The notes below the pieces were generated by a model. That model was not told the origin of the DNA, did not search any database, and worked only from the letters and a program-made list of their open reading frames with translations. Both the position numbers and the translations under genes were made by a program. 64,000 nucleotides of DNA from contig OZ025258.1 of assembly GCA_964019135.1 (NCBI GenBank), forward strand, positions 9,567,961 to 9,631,960, in the 5' to 3' direction. The stretch comes from Arenicola marina. Taxonomy: Eukaryota > Annelida > Polychaeta > Arenicolidae. Positions within the stretch are counted from its first letter, which is position 1. Each line of letters starts with the position of its first letter. Positions 23,501-33,633 of this stretch are shown in pieces.

Positions 23501-25865
23501 TTGTAAAATCACACTTAACAAAATGGTCAGCAGATACATCAAAATTAACAGCTACACTGTAAACTTACAACTTCCACTTGCAACATAATATGTGGCATTT
23601 GAGTACTTTAAATATAATATATCATATTTCAAAGCAAAATGCTGTCTGGCTCCCAGATATAATATATAGCACTCACTGGTGTCTTCAAGCTCATACTCTG
23701 GGCTGTGGACGTCTCTCTCCCCATTGACTGTCACCAGTTGACTGTAAGGATACTCTGTCTGGGGATACTTGTACAAGGCCTTCATGTAGGAATGTGTCGG
23801 GGTAGAGTCCAGGTAGTAGTAACATTCCTTTACATCTTCACCATGGTTACCCTGGTAGCACAAGACAATATGCTATCCCATGCATTTAAAGCCAGCGAAA
23901 CTTTATAATGTCAAAAAGTTATAACATAGCAGCACGTCAATAAAATATATGGCTACAGTAAAGCCATTTCACATCTTTGCTATACATCATCTCATGTTAA
24001 GTCTAGTTGCTTAGTGATACAAACAAATATAGAAATGATGTTTACATTGAATCTTTTTATTATCAATAATTATTATCAAAATATTCATAAGCCCACTTCA
24101 TTCTCCTAAGTTAAGCATTTGACAGCAACAAGCTGACTAATACCAAAAATATGATACAGCAAGCAACTAGCCTCACCCAGTTTGCTAAATTGATAGTTAA
24201 AAAGGGTTATTGTTTGTTACCCAGAGTAGTATTTTACCTGTGGTCCTGTCAACCCAAAGAGCCTTTCCTTTAGGATCGGGTCTTTGCCATTCCAGAGAGC
24301 AACTCCCACACAGAGACGGCATTGTCTATCCGTTATTCCCAGCAAGCCATCCTCACCCCAACGGTAGGCACGTGACCTTGCATGGTCATGAGGAAAATAT
24401 TCCCAGCTGCAATATAAAGATACCTTGGTATCGATTTACCGGTACTCATAACATGCATCATCAATGTTATCTTTTTTTTCAGTCCTATAGCAAACAGCAG
24501 TTTATCCTCAATATAAAAGCAGATAGTATTCCACTTTGAAAATTACATGTTCATATTTCTGCCTGCCAGTTAATAAGTTCATAATCCCTGGGATGCATAC
24601 ACAACATGAGGCACTGGAGAACATGGGAGTCTAAAATATATGGAAAGATACATAGTGGCACCTCAGAAGGGGTACCAGCTGGTATCTGTTTATAAAATGC
24701 CTAATGGACTTCTGTACATCAACAGATTTGAGTATCTCCTTCCAGTGTCACAATTGTCATATATATGTAGACATGCACATTTCATAGAACTAGCAATTGC
24801 CTTAAATTCGGATTAGGAGATCAAACTTGTATTTGCATATAAAATTTATCTTATTGTGATATTACATCTAATTGATCATATATGGTACAGCCTACTACAG
24901 AGCTAGTAGTAGGCATACAGCATAGGTACAGCAAGTCAGTAGAGAAGGGGGGGGTAATTTCATAGATGCAATACAGTTTACCCTGATATGAGTCGTCATA
25001 GCAGCCATAACAGTCACAGGACTATAGCTTGCCCACAAAGAGGAGTAGGGGCCCCCTACCTTCCCCCTGCCTCCCTTTCACTGATTTACTTGGCCTGTGG
25101 CCTACAGGCTCCTTACAGCCTAGCCCACCCTACACTGGCTAGCAACACTACATTGTTGTCCACTGGCATAGCAAATTCAGTGGAGTGAGGGGAGAGCTAG
25201 CTAAGGGGGGGGGGGGGGAGGGGAGAGAAGGGGGTCTTATAGAATATATAAAATTGTATATACTGTGAGGTCCCCTATCCCTCGTCTCTCCTCTCCACTG
25301 GTTTACTGTGCCTGTGGTGTAGTCCAGCTACACTAGACTCTGTGTAAGGTGCATGACATATCTAACTTGGGAGCTGACTGTATTTTAATTAGTTGAAATC
25401 ACAGGTACAGTAAATCAGTATAGATGGAGGGAGGGTAGGGGCCCCACAGCGTATACAAACACAGGTACAGTATACACTGTGGCCCAGTGTGGGGCCCCCT
25501 ACCACCCGCCCCCTCCACTGATTTACTGTGCCTATGTCTGTGCCACTGGACGCATTTCTTTGGGCCAGGTTCGGTATCCCGCCCCGGGGTACCAAAGAAA
25601 TGCGCCCACTGTCTATAGCATAGTACATGGGATTTGTCATTTAGTATGGGCGATAATATGTGATATTCTACTTTACACCAAAATCCACCGTCTCAGAAGC
25701 CGTGTCACGTGCTCACCAGGCCCCGTCCGCGGAGTAGTCTTCCCGCACGGTGCCCCACTGCCGCTCAGACAGGTAGGGACCCCAGCGCTTCCAGTTGCTG
25801 CTCCGACTTTGGTCCTTCTTCAGCCGATCCGCTTCCGCCATGACAGCCGACCCGGAAGCTTCCAT
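11590..25865 (-). CDS. GH63-family glycoside hydrolase (YMR196W/bacterial glucosidase-like), complete, 18 exons, 904 aa
   Basis: Exons in transcript order: 25717-25865, 24238-24406, 23677-23851, 22870-23042, 21949-22018, 21523-21672, 20953-21155, 20136-20360, 19494-19610, 18395-18546, 17626-17746, 17010-17166, 16169-16374, 14914-15051, 14473-14602, 13159-13338, 12317-12413, 11590-11692. They total 2715 bases and close in frame. Family landmarks in order: [77 protein letters not shown] (about 434-446), [38 protein letters not shown] (about 765-776), [19 protein letters not shown]. By analogy with GH63, Asp443 would be the catalytic acid and Glu858 a candidate base; this is inference. No signal peptide or membrane segment is evident, so a cytosolic enzyme is likely. 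Substrate unknown (an alpha-glucoside or mannosylglycerate-like compound). Three donors are weak (GTCAG). A second in-frame ATG lies at 25841. Minisatellites flank exon 9. Confidence 0.93.
11697..11795. repeat. Short tandem repeat beside the last GH63 splice acceptor
   Basis: Three copies of a unit of about 30 bp (AACAAACAGAAAACGAGACA plus ACTGATT) start five bases from the exon 18 boundary at 11692. Unlike the other boundary arrays, the unit does not include exon sequence. Confidence 0.8.
11850..12079 (-). mobile_element. tRNA-derived SINE, family 1 (copy A)
   Basis: The minus strand reads a tRNA-like head (GATAGCTCAGTGGGTTAGAG as box A; a box B-like region near CGGTGGTTCGCG), then a body with CAAAGAGTAGGGGATTACC, and the tail TCCTGAATAACCAACC. 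It lies in GH63 intron 17. Confidence 0.85.
12546..13020. repeat. 24-bp AT-rich tandem repeat in GH63 intron 16
   Basis: About 14 units of AAATATTTCTTTAAKGACRT plus AATT between 12546 and 12880, with a degenerate continuation near 12975-13020. The ORF through it is an artefact. Confidence 0.9.
14160..14414 (-). mobile_element. tRNA-derived SINE, family 1 (copy B)
   Basis: Same structure as the copy at 11850. The minus strand shows GGTAGCTCAGTGGGTTAGAG, the body, and the tail TCCTGAATATACAACCAA. Near full length, in GH63 intron 15. Confidence 0.88.
14829..14890. repeat. MITE-like hairpin in GH63 intron 14
   Basis: ATTTCACGAACATAGTTCAGCCG is mirrored by CGGCTAAACTGCGTTCGTGAAAT with a spacer of about 15 bases. 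A short foldback of this kind suggests a non-autonomous DNA element. Confidence 0.65.
15545..15905 (-). repeat. Dispersed repeat, inverted copy of 29.8-30.1 kb
   Basis: Shares a run of blocks with 29775-30120 in opposite orientation, such as GAGGAAAGTGACGTCAA, AATTTAAATTCTGG, and GAGAACAATACACGCCCTCG versus CGAGGGCGTGTATGGTTCTC. No coding capacity seen. Confidence 0.7.
17285..17625. repeat. 44-bp degenerate tandem repeat abutting the GH63 exon 11 donor
   Basis: About 7.5 diverged units with GACGACATTTCGCGACATAT, TTCCCGCGCCTTAAAACRA and GAGCA. The array ends next to the donor at 17625/17626. Confidence 0.85.
17854..18165. repeat. Two-copy direct repeat of about 171 bp in GH63 intron 10
   Basis: Blocks such as TCACATGTCCAAGGAATATT, TTACGTTCAGAA and CAAATTTATAGCACCA occur in the same order at about 17854-17995 and 18025-18165. 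Confidence 0.8.
18655..18800. repeat. Three-copy repeat of about 59 bp in GH63 intron 9
   Basis: Units contain TTAAGCGCGATATTTTTGTT and AATATTAA. It follows a run of about 16 G at 18587-18604. Confidence 0.75.
19163..19455. repeat. 15-bp minisatellite in GH63 intron 9
   Basis: About 18 units of GACTGTAGAGACAGT, ending about 40 bases from the exon 9 donor at 19494. It is frame-preserving, so long DCRDS- or VTVET-type ORFs appear; these are not genes. Confidence 0.95.
19603..20085. repeat. 16-bp minisatellite spanning the GH63 exon 9 acceptor
   Basis: About 29 units. On the coding strand each contains TTCAG|TACGCC, the acceptor and first two codons of exon 9, whose true boundary is 19610/19611. 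ORFs through it are artefacts. Confidence 0.95.
21757..21926 (-). mobile_element. tRNA-derived SINE, family 1 (copy C, head truncated)
   Basis: Carries the tail (TATATTCAGGACGCG on the plus strand) and body (CCCTACTCTTTGCGAAGAAA ... GGCCACAGCGGGGCGCGAACC) but stops at the box B region, lacking box A. It lies just before exon 5 in plus coordinates. Confidence 0.8.
22562..22815. mobile_element. G-rich MITE-like element with GGCGGATCCAG ends
   Basis: Begins AGGCGGATCCAGGAATTTG and ends CTCTGGATCCGCCCT, an inverted terminal match, with poly-G runs and CTTTTTCTCC blocks between. Related ends occur at 61121-61250 and, in part, near 50860-50920 and 61330-61385. Confidence 0.65.
23140..23340 (+). 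repeat. Dispersed repeat, copy of 52.5-52.7 kb in opposite orientation
   Basis: Shares GAAGGGTACAAGA, TAAATACACAGAGCTCGTTA, AAATTACAG.TGATTTGA and CCACCGTGCGGGGAGCTTG with the reverse strand of 52505-52735. No known family. Confidence 0.75.
24923..25536. mobile_element. Cluster of MITE-like elements with inverted ends
   Basis: At 25401-25536, CACAGGTACAGTAAATCAGT with a G-rich arm is mirrored by CCCCTCCACTGATTTACTGTG. Two looser copies with the same ends lie at about 24923-25100 and 25140-25325. All are in GH63 intron 1. Confidence 0.6.
25551..25604. repeat. 13-bp inverted repeat in GH63 intron 1
   Basis: CGCATTTCTTTGG at 25551-25563 pairs exactly with CCAAAGAAATGCG at 25592-25604. Confidence 0.6.
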
Positions 25866-25866
25866 T

Positions 25867-25893
25867 CGCTAGGTGGCGCTACGCAAGCTCCGC
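25867..25893. promoter_or_regulatory. CTCF-like motif just upstream of the GH63 start
   Basis: CTAGGTGGCGCTACGCAAGC matches the AGRTGGCGC core known for bilaterian CTCF and lies two bases from the ATG. Similar stretches occur at 23308, 31186, 52521, 52816 and 54137. At least two of those lie in a dispersed repeat, so function is uncertain. Confidence 0.3.
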
Positions 25894-25924
25894 TTAGAGC
25901 CCTAGCGGAAGGCAGTGAGCTGAC

Positions 25925-26030
25925 CCGGGGCGCGTTCAGTACCGGGTGGTGGGGGGAGGGGGCACTATCTATAGTTCGGTATATAGATCTATATATACAT
26001 ATGTGCCGCCCAAAATGACCTTTTTTCTCT
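25925..26030. repeat. Fragment of the dispersed element found whole at 62.4-62.8 kb
   Basis: GGGGGCACTATCTATAG and ATATACATATGTGCCGCCCA match, in inverted order, the end of the element at 62400-62766. Confidence 0.5.
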
Positions 26031-26375
26031 CAATCCTCGGAGCAGTAATCTACAATTTCATGATAATTTTTCCTTATTATCGTGGTAAAGCCTCACGTTC
26101 AGAAATCTTTGTATGGGCGCGTCATATTGTATTGAACCACGAATCATCTCATTCATGGGTATTATCCTTGCTGGGCAATTCTCGTGCAGCGTAGCGTTGT
26201 GTTATGCGCGAAGAACACCTTTTTCGACACGGCGACACGGCGATATTTTAAATCGACAACGCGACATTGGGGTTGTCTTAGAATCGACTATGAGACATAA
26301 GACTTAGCGACACACGAGATGGACCTTTTCTTAAAATCGACACGCGACATGGCTACCCCCCCTCAGGGGCCCTAA

Positions 26376-26528
26376 GCTCTGGGTCTGGGTGGTGGGCTAA
26401 TGGGAACACACATATAGGCAGCGATGGGGTCTGGGTGTGGGTGGTGGGCTAATGGGAACACACATATAGGCAGTGATGGAGTCTGAGTGTGGGTGATGGG
26501 CTAATGGGGACACATGCATATAGGCACA
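26376..26528. repeat. Three-copy repeat of about 54 bp
   Basis: Units contain GTGGTGGGCTAATGGGAACA and CACATATAGGCA, the third more diverged. Confidence 0.75.
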
Positions 26529-26841
26529 TTTTCCCCGGCAACCCGCTCTATGAACGCATATTTTTATAGCCCCCCCCCCCCCGCTCTATAGGGGCATCTG
26601 TATCATCATAAACGTCCACTCTGTAGGGATAGCTCAAATGTCCGTGTTCATTTTTGTAGTTTGTATGAAAATCTTCGATACACATGCGCCGAGGACTATT
26701 TATCTCACCAAAACTTCAAAGTTCTAGATTCGATCCACTAAGAACTGGTGTGTCGATTTTAGCAACGAGACAGGACTATAGTATAGTAATTGTTATAGAA
26801 TCCAGTGACGGACCGCGGGAGGGGGCACAGGGGGCAATATA

Positions 26842-26934
26842 GCCCCATTTCTGTGGCTGTAGGACGGGCAAAATTCTGACAGACGGGCCCTGTCAGATTT
26901 TTGCCCGTCCTATACAGTACAGAGCTGGGGCTGA
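26842..26934. mobile_element. Large hairpin, probable MITE core
   Basis: GCCCC...CTGTAGGACGGGCAAAATTCTGACAG folds onto CTGTCAGATTTTTGCCCGTCCTATACAG...GGGGC around a six-base loop. Flanking G/C-rich stretches to about 26800 and 27130 may be its outer parts. Confidence 0.6.
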
Positions 26935-27130
26935 AGGGGCACGTGCCTTCCATTTCGCTGGAAAATATGCCCAAAGAACACGTGCCCCCCCCACCCCACA
27001 CTTTCTCTGAAGAAGAGGGCACAGGGAGCACATTTACTATTCGTTCTGCACCTCACCAGCAGCCCCTCCCCCCCTCTGGTCGCAAATAATGATGCCCCCC
27101 GCCCCCTTTCGTACATTCCTGGATCCGGCA

Positions 27131-28224
27131 CAGGAATCTGTCCTGTTATAAGTGCCGCTAACGGCGTTTCTGATGTTATCGATAATTTAAAGACAGTTTA
27201 CTGTGATGACTTCTACAAGCTGAAAGTTCAATTTTTCTTGGTTCCTAATTGCTGCGGTGTGAAAAGAAAATGTAAAAAAGTGTTAGAAAATTGAGCTAGA
27301 GTTTAAACACACTTTTACTTGAATTATGCGAAAATATGTATGTAACTTCTAAACATAATTTTGTGTAAACAGTGATTATTTAGTTACTATTGGCAAACGG
27401 TACAAAATGCTATGTTAATGTATCTAGTGAACATGACATTTTAATCAGTGCACCTTTGCTATCATCTGGGTCTTCTTTAAGCACGCCTAGCATATCAAGA
27501 AAGAACAATTCGATTACAGATATTTCATTCTCGATTTATAATACTAATATGCATGCAACTTCTCCTGTCTGGCTGTTATTTCAGGTTGTTAAGGCGATAA
27601 CTCTATGTGCTATCTTGAACAAAAATTCCGTTTGTAAAGTGCTCACCTGAAGAAAGTAGATAAACTCTTCTGTAGCGCATATTTAAGCACAGAACAGAAC
27701 GACTTCCCAAAAGACAATAGCATCTTCCTTTGTGGCTTCCAATGAATGGCAACTACACGAGCTTTTTGGCTCCTTTGATAACGAATCAGCGTAAGTATTT
27801 TTTTATGAATAAGTTGTTGCAACATGATCATAAATGAGAGTTGTAGGAATGTGAACAATTATGTGAATAAATAACGGTCCAGTAAATGATTTTTTAATCT
27901 CATACTATATGAGGAGGAAATACACGCACGTTGTCTGCACCCCGCGGTTACAGTATATGAATGTTATGATCTATCAACCAGGTTCCTTTAAGATTTTATA
28001 TTAGAATAAAAAGCGAATATTTTAACCTGGCGTGATAATTGACGACCATGTTATATTTCTGCTAAAGCCGATGATACTAGAGTTCAAATATATTATTACT
28101 TGTCACTATAGGCCACATTAGGCCTAACTGCGTGGATTCTGCAGAGCATTCCTAAAGCTACAATGAAACCATAGACTACATGAAAATCGGGGTTATTTTG
28201 GCGGGCTATATCTCTATAAACAGC
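27131..28224. other. Intergenic, AT-rich, no feature seen
   Basis: Only short ORFs without resemblance to known proteins and no tandem structure. Confidence 0.5.
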
Positions 28225-28612
28225 GTTAGTAATGAGCCCCGCGGGGAGGGGCGGGGGGGGGGGCACTATTATACAAATCTGGTGGGGTTTTCCGCGGGTG
28301 CCTTGATGCATGAGAGAGCGGATATGTGGGATGAAAGATATACTCCTATAGAGCGGATATTTATGATGACAAAAATACCCCTAACTTGCGACCGGGAGGG
28401 GGGGGGGGGGGGAGGGGTTCTAAAAATGTGCTTTCATATAGCGGGTTGCCGCGAAAAAATACCCCTGCCGAGCGGATTTTGGAGTAAAACGCCCCGAACG
28501 AGCGTTGAAGGTGAAAAAGGGGCGGGGGGGGGGGGGCTTTTTATTTACCGCGAATCCCCCCCCCCCCATCCCCAACCCAGCAATGACCCCCCCCCCCCGC
28601 CGGGGTCATGAG
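28225..28612 (+). repeat. Dispersed G-rich repeat, copy 1
   Basis: Matches 54695-55060 block by block: TTCCGCGGGTGCC, GAGCGGATATTT, GCGACCGGG plus poly-G, AAAAAATACCCCT, GATTTTGG and AAAACGCCCCGA. The ORF reading it is not a gene. Confidence 0.8.
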
Positions 28613-28875
28613 GGCTCAAATGCGATGATTTACTCACTTGCACAATGACCGAGCGAAAAGTGTTCCACGCCGTACGTATTGGTCGTGCCCCCCGCCCCCC
28701 CCCCCCTCAATCCCAACAATCTTCCTACGCCTATGAATATGGAGCAGGTAACTTGTCTAACCGTTGTAAAAGCTTACCCAGCTGGTAGCTGGTACTGGTA
28801 CGACCAATCCCACCCCACCCCACCCAACCTATCAACCTATTCCCCAGGGAAAATACGAAATTCAATTGTTCAGTG

Positions 28876-29490
28876 ATGGTCCTTTAATCGTAAGATTGAA
28901 AAGATACAGGAGCGGGCATTGAGGTATGTGTTTAATGACTTTAGATCAGAATACGCAGAATTGAGGAAGAGAGCGGGTAGACCATTGCTATATGTTGAAC
29001 GATTGCGCTGTATATCATTAGAAGTTTACAAGAGTATCAACAAGATTGGGCCTAGTTATCTTCATGACATGTATAACGTGAAGGAAAACAATTACATTTT
29101 AAAAAATGGGCCAAATATATGTATGCCACGCGTTAAGACAACAGCTTATGGCCATAATTCATTGAAGTATCAAGGTAGCAAGCTATGGAACATGCTCAAC
29201 AAGGAAACGAAGTTAGCCAAATCTGCCAAGGAATTTAAAACAACGCTGTCAACCTCGGATGTGTTCTTGTGTCACTGTAATTCGTGCACATTATGTAACA
29301 TAGCTAATGGGTAAGGTTTTATGAGATGCAAAGGTTGTTATATTTTCATTGTCATATGTATATATATCTCATCCGCTCATGTCATTTTATCATTGTCGGT
29401 CAATAGCACGTGTGCTGATGTTTATTGTTGACTTTTACATACCGACGTTAAATAAAACTTTATCTTATCTTATCTTATCTTATCTTAATA
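28876..29490 (+). mobile_element. 3' fragment of a non-LTR retrotransposon (LINE, CR1/jockey-like)
   Basis: About 145 codons of the end of a reverse-transcriptase ORF. Landmarks are KIEKIQERALRYV, GRPLLYVERLR, LEVYKSINKIGPSYLHDMY, TTAYGHNSLKYQGSKLWN, and the closing HCNSCTLC Cys cluster. It ends in AATAAAACTTTATCTTATCT with a (TTATC)n tail, the short tandem 3' tail usual for CR1/L2-like LINEs. The catalytic part and 5' end are missing: 5' truncated, dead. The open reading frame to a stop near 29312 suggests moderate age. Confidence 0.85.
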
Positions 29491-29774
29491 CACCAATTTC
29501 ATACTCACGATTAGGGAAAAGGGACTCAAGCGTGGGCGCGGCTTATAGTGCCGGAGTATGGATCGGTCTATCAACTTGGATCTGGAGTTCAGCTTTCGAT
29601 CAATTAAAGTGTTTGTGCCACGATTTTGTTTAGCTCAGAGTTAACTTTGTTTAGGAAAGACCAACAGATAAAAATTTGTTTTAGTGGGAGTTCACAGTTT
29701 TTATTCTACGATATCACTGTAAACGCGTTCGTCAAAGTAGCAAAAGTGAGGTCCGGTGGGTTTAATTCTGGAAG

Positions 29775-30125
29775 AATTGCATCTGAGCGTTATTTAGAAA
29801 TTCCTCAATGATGTCACAAGATTGACAGGTGAGCTTTGATGCACTGCGTAAGCATCTGTTATCGAGGGCGTGTATGGTTCTCATGGTTGAGTGATTTCTG
29901 TTGAGTTTCAAGCCAATGAGCAGAGAGAATCTGCGTCCCAATGTAAAAACACATGCGTTTCTATTCCCCTTTGACGTCACTTTCCTCGCTCCCAGAATTT
30001 AAATCGACATGTGCGAAAACAAGTGGGAAAAGTATTTCCTTCTACTATTTGGGGCGTTATAACTCGATAATATAAGCGTGGAAGCAAAGAAGAGCTAAAG
30101 TTGTTTTGGCGTGGCACCAAAAGGT
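29775..30125 (+). repeat. Dispersed repeat, inverted copy of 15.5-15.9 kb
   Basis: See the copy at 15545; the shared blocks run in reverse order and orientation. Non-coding. Confidence 0.7.
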
Positions 30126-30289
30126 TAACTGTTTAAGTTTGTCGCTGCAATCGACTAGCTCTGGGTTTCATTTACAGGAAGCTAATAATATAGCTTATTT
30201 CAGCCAGTCAGGGTCTTACCAAGAGAAACATGTCAGGTAGCCCTAGCTGACCTGCCGGTTAAGCCGAGTTTCAGATCAGCTGCAGGTCG

Positions 30290-30435
30290 TCCGGCCATGG
30301 GTACGGACGGACCCTGGCACCTGTATCAGGACCAACTGTTATCCTGGCCCCTGTCATGGTCCCGGGATGTGTCTTGGCCCCTTTAACCTTCATATGCGCA
30401 AAAGCGGCTTAAAACACCAAACATTTTATTTTTCG
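30290..30435 (+). mobile_element. SINE family 2 tail fragment
   Basis: TTGGCCC..., ATATGCGCAAAAGCGGCTTA and AAACACCAAACATT match the tail of the SINE at 54482. The tRNA head is not seen. Confidence 0.5.
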
Positions 30436-30439
30436 GAAT

Positions 30440-31685
30440 AACTCCATTGACATGGGGGGGGGGGGGGTCTTAAATGCATGGATCACATGACTCCATCAGA
30501 CCCTAGCCATGAATCCATGGCATAAAAATGGGAAACATGCCACCATTTTTTTACAGGAAGTTAATCAATGCACATGTGCAAGGTCATCAGATGATCACAT
30601 AAGCCATGCTTATTGGTTTATTCTTAAGGGACCCAGTCATTGGGTCAGTGAAAACACATGTTTTCATATGAATTTCATATTAAGGTTTGTTTCTGTTATA
30701 AAACTTTGCCCACGGCAAAAGAGAATCAGGGCTACACTTGGTCAAAGTCAAGCAACCCTGAAATGGGGTTGTTCCAGACCAGAATTTTACTATGGAATGC
30801 GACTAGGCTGTGTCTCAGCCCACACATAGCCTGGGGTTCTGGGCTAATCAGACCCCTCCCTCTCATCGATGGATGCCACGGTAATTCATTAGTTATCGAA
30901 CATATATATATAAGCCCAAATCAACATACCGTGGTGCGATCCGCGACCGAGTTGTTCTGGCTGAGAACAAATCGCCTCTGTCAGTAGCCCAGGATACTTA
31001 TTGGCACGGTTTTGCCAGCCACTGCGAACACAAATATGGCTTTAAACGTTCTACCCATTATTCCATCCATCATCATAGAAAGCTGAGATACTCAGCGTTT
31101 ATATTCAAATGCACTTAGTGAAGTCAAGGACGTGACCTCTGAGCCTACTCCTAGCCCCGAGGCTGCACAGATAAGCTGACAGCCGTGGAGCTTGCGTAGC
31201 GCCACCTAGTGAATTGGAGCTTGAGATAAGCCATCTCGATGAGCGACGCTTATCCACCAGGGTGGAAGGCGGATGTCGCTACTAACCCTCCCCCCTCCCC
31301 CCACCCCTCTCGCCCCACGCCGACACAGACACATACCCCCTCATGTTAATTCATGTGTGTACATAAATTTTGAGTGACAGAATGTCGCCAACGTAAGGTT
31401 ACCGCTTCTAGCTCGGTGGAGAAAAAAAAGGTAATATTTTTGTCACAGAATTCGTGTTTGCTGTGCTACTATAGACATCCGTAGTAGAGGAATGTCAGCG
31501 TCGTAGCTTGTTAAATATTATATTCACGGGTTGGGGGACGGGACCAGGTCAACGGTCGACCCAGGGTGGGTCTGGGTGTGTGTGTGTGGGGGGGGGGGGC
31601 ACAGTATCTACGAGGGGTATTAAAATTGGGACCATGAGTGGTCTTACGTGGAACAAGATAAAGCCACACATGGGGGTCATGTCAT
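30440..31685. other. Intergenic, no gene recognised
   Basis: Contains a poly-G run at about 30456 and another near 31589, and a CTCF-like motif at 31186-31211. Nothing else could be supported. Confidence 0.45.
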
Positions 31686-31689
31686 GAAC

Positions 31690-32625
31690 TCAGCGCCTCC
31701 GTCCATGACACTGGACATGTGACGTCACTCAGCGCCTCCATCAGTGGCACTGGACATGTGACGTCACTCAGCGCCTCCATCAGTGGCACTGGACATGTGA
31801 CGTCACTCAGCGCCTCCGTCCTTGGCGCTGGACATGTGTCGTCACTCAGCGCCTCCGTCCATGGCGCTGGACATGTGACGTCACTCAGCGCCTCCGTCCA
31901 TGGGGCTGGACATGTGACGTCACTCAGTGCCTCCGTCCTTGGCGCTGGACATGTGACGTCACTCAGCGCCTCCATCAGTGGCACTGGACATGTGACGTCA
32001 CTCAGCGCCTCCGTCCTTGGCGCTGGACATGTGTCGTCACTCAGCGCCTCCGTCCATGGCGCTGGACATGTGACGTCACTCAGCGCCTCCGTCAGTGTCG
32101 CTGGACATGTTACGTCACTCAGCGCCTCCTTCAGTGGCGCTGGACATGTGACGTCACTCAGCGCCTCCATCAGTGGCACTGGACATGTGACGTCACTCAG
32201 CGCCTCCGTCCTTGGCGCTGGACATGTGACGTCACTCAGCGCCTCCGTCCTTGGTGCTGAACATGTGACGTAACTTAGCGCCTCCATTCATGGCACTGGA
32301 CAGGTGACGTCACTCAGCGCCTCCGTCCTTGGCGCTGGACATGTGACGCCACTCAGCGCCTCCGCCAGTGTCGCTGGACATGTGATCTCACTCAGCGCCT
32401 CCGTCCATGGCGCTGGACATGTGACGTCACTCAGCGCCTCCATCAGTGGCGCTGGACATGTGACCTCACTCAGCGCCTCCGTCCATGGCACTGGACATGT
32501 GACGTCACTCAGCGCCTCCGTCCATGGCGCTGGACGCGCGACGTCACTCAGCGCCTCTGTTCATGGCGCTGGGCATGTGACGTCACTCAGCGCCTTCGTT
32601 AATGGCTCTGGACACGTGACGTCAC
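31690..32625. repeat. 39-bp minisatellite with CRE-like sites
   Basis: About 24 units: CATGTGACGTCACTCAGCGC then CTCCRTCMRTGGCRCTGGA. Roughly 16 units keep a perfect TGACGTCA palindrome. Thirteen codons per unit keep both strands open, so the long ORFs are artefacts. It lies about 1 kb beyond the 3' end of the TGF-beta-like gene. Confidence 0.95.
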
Positions 32626-33633
32626 TATTTAATTGGAATTGATTAAAGTCGTAAATCGTTAATCGTTAGAAGTAAGAGCTCAGTTGACACACAAACACCA
32701 GGGGGTGGTGACATTGGCCCCCTCTATGCAAAGGCCACCCCTGTGAAACAACCAGTATGTGTTTATGAAGTGGTATGTGTGGTCTTTAAACCTTAAGGGC
32801 CGACACAGAGTCGGGGTTAGGGGTGGGGGGGGGGGGGTTCTCCAAGACCTGTCAGAGATAGAAAAATCTCAATATGGGGATGACGTGTGAGGAATAGAGC
32901 GGCGTGACAACAGAACACATGATAATTGGGTGACTGAGATAAAGGTGTTGAATTAGTACAGAGTGGGAAGGTCCGTATTGGGGGATGTAATGCATGGGTT
33001 CGGACAATTAAGTAATCCAGGCAATACAGTATCCTGGTGGGGGGTGGGGGTAGGGCATGTGGGTGGGGTGGGGGTGGGATGTGCGAGGCGTGTGCGGTGC
33101 GGGGGGGGGTAGGGGTTGTATGTGAGCTGTATGGGTAAGGGTGTGAGTGGTGAGTACAGATGATCAGACAACGTGCACGCCCCCCCCCCCCACCCCTCAC
33201 GCCCCTTCTCTCCAACCCTACCCCTGGCCTCCCCCCCCCCCCTCCCCTCCGCCCCCGCCATCCACCCACCCCCGTCACACATGTGAAGTGGTTCTAGAGT
33301 CCGCTAGTGTAGTGACAACCAACGACTGACTAGACGCACAGGGTGGGGGGAGGGGGGCGGGCGGAGGGGGGAGGGGGGGGGTCACTTGACCAGCCCCGAC
33401 CTCCCCCCTCCCTCCAGATGGTTGGTAAGTACGCGGCAACAGCGCGATATCAACCACCAAGCGAACATATAGTCAAGTTGACACCCATCATATCCAGCAG
33501 ATGTACACCTCGAGATATCCATGCTTGGTGCGCCGCCTGGCGTACAAGTAACACAACTCTCTCTATACATATGTATATATATATACATATAAATATGTAT
33601 ATCTATAATATGCATGTAATAATGGTATACGTA

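Noticed and set aside
28180-28611. 143-residue ORF with Gly/Pro runs
   Set aside because: Lies in a G-rich dispersed repeat whose second copy at 54.7 kb does not keep the frame.
31682-32642. Long ORFs on both strands (EALSDVTCPAP / TSLSASVHGAGHV repeats)
   Set aside because: 39-bp tandem repeat, frame-preserving on both strands; no gene signals.
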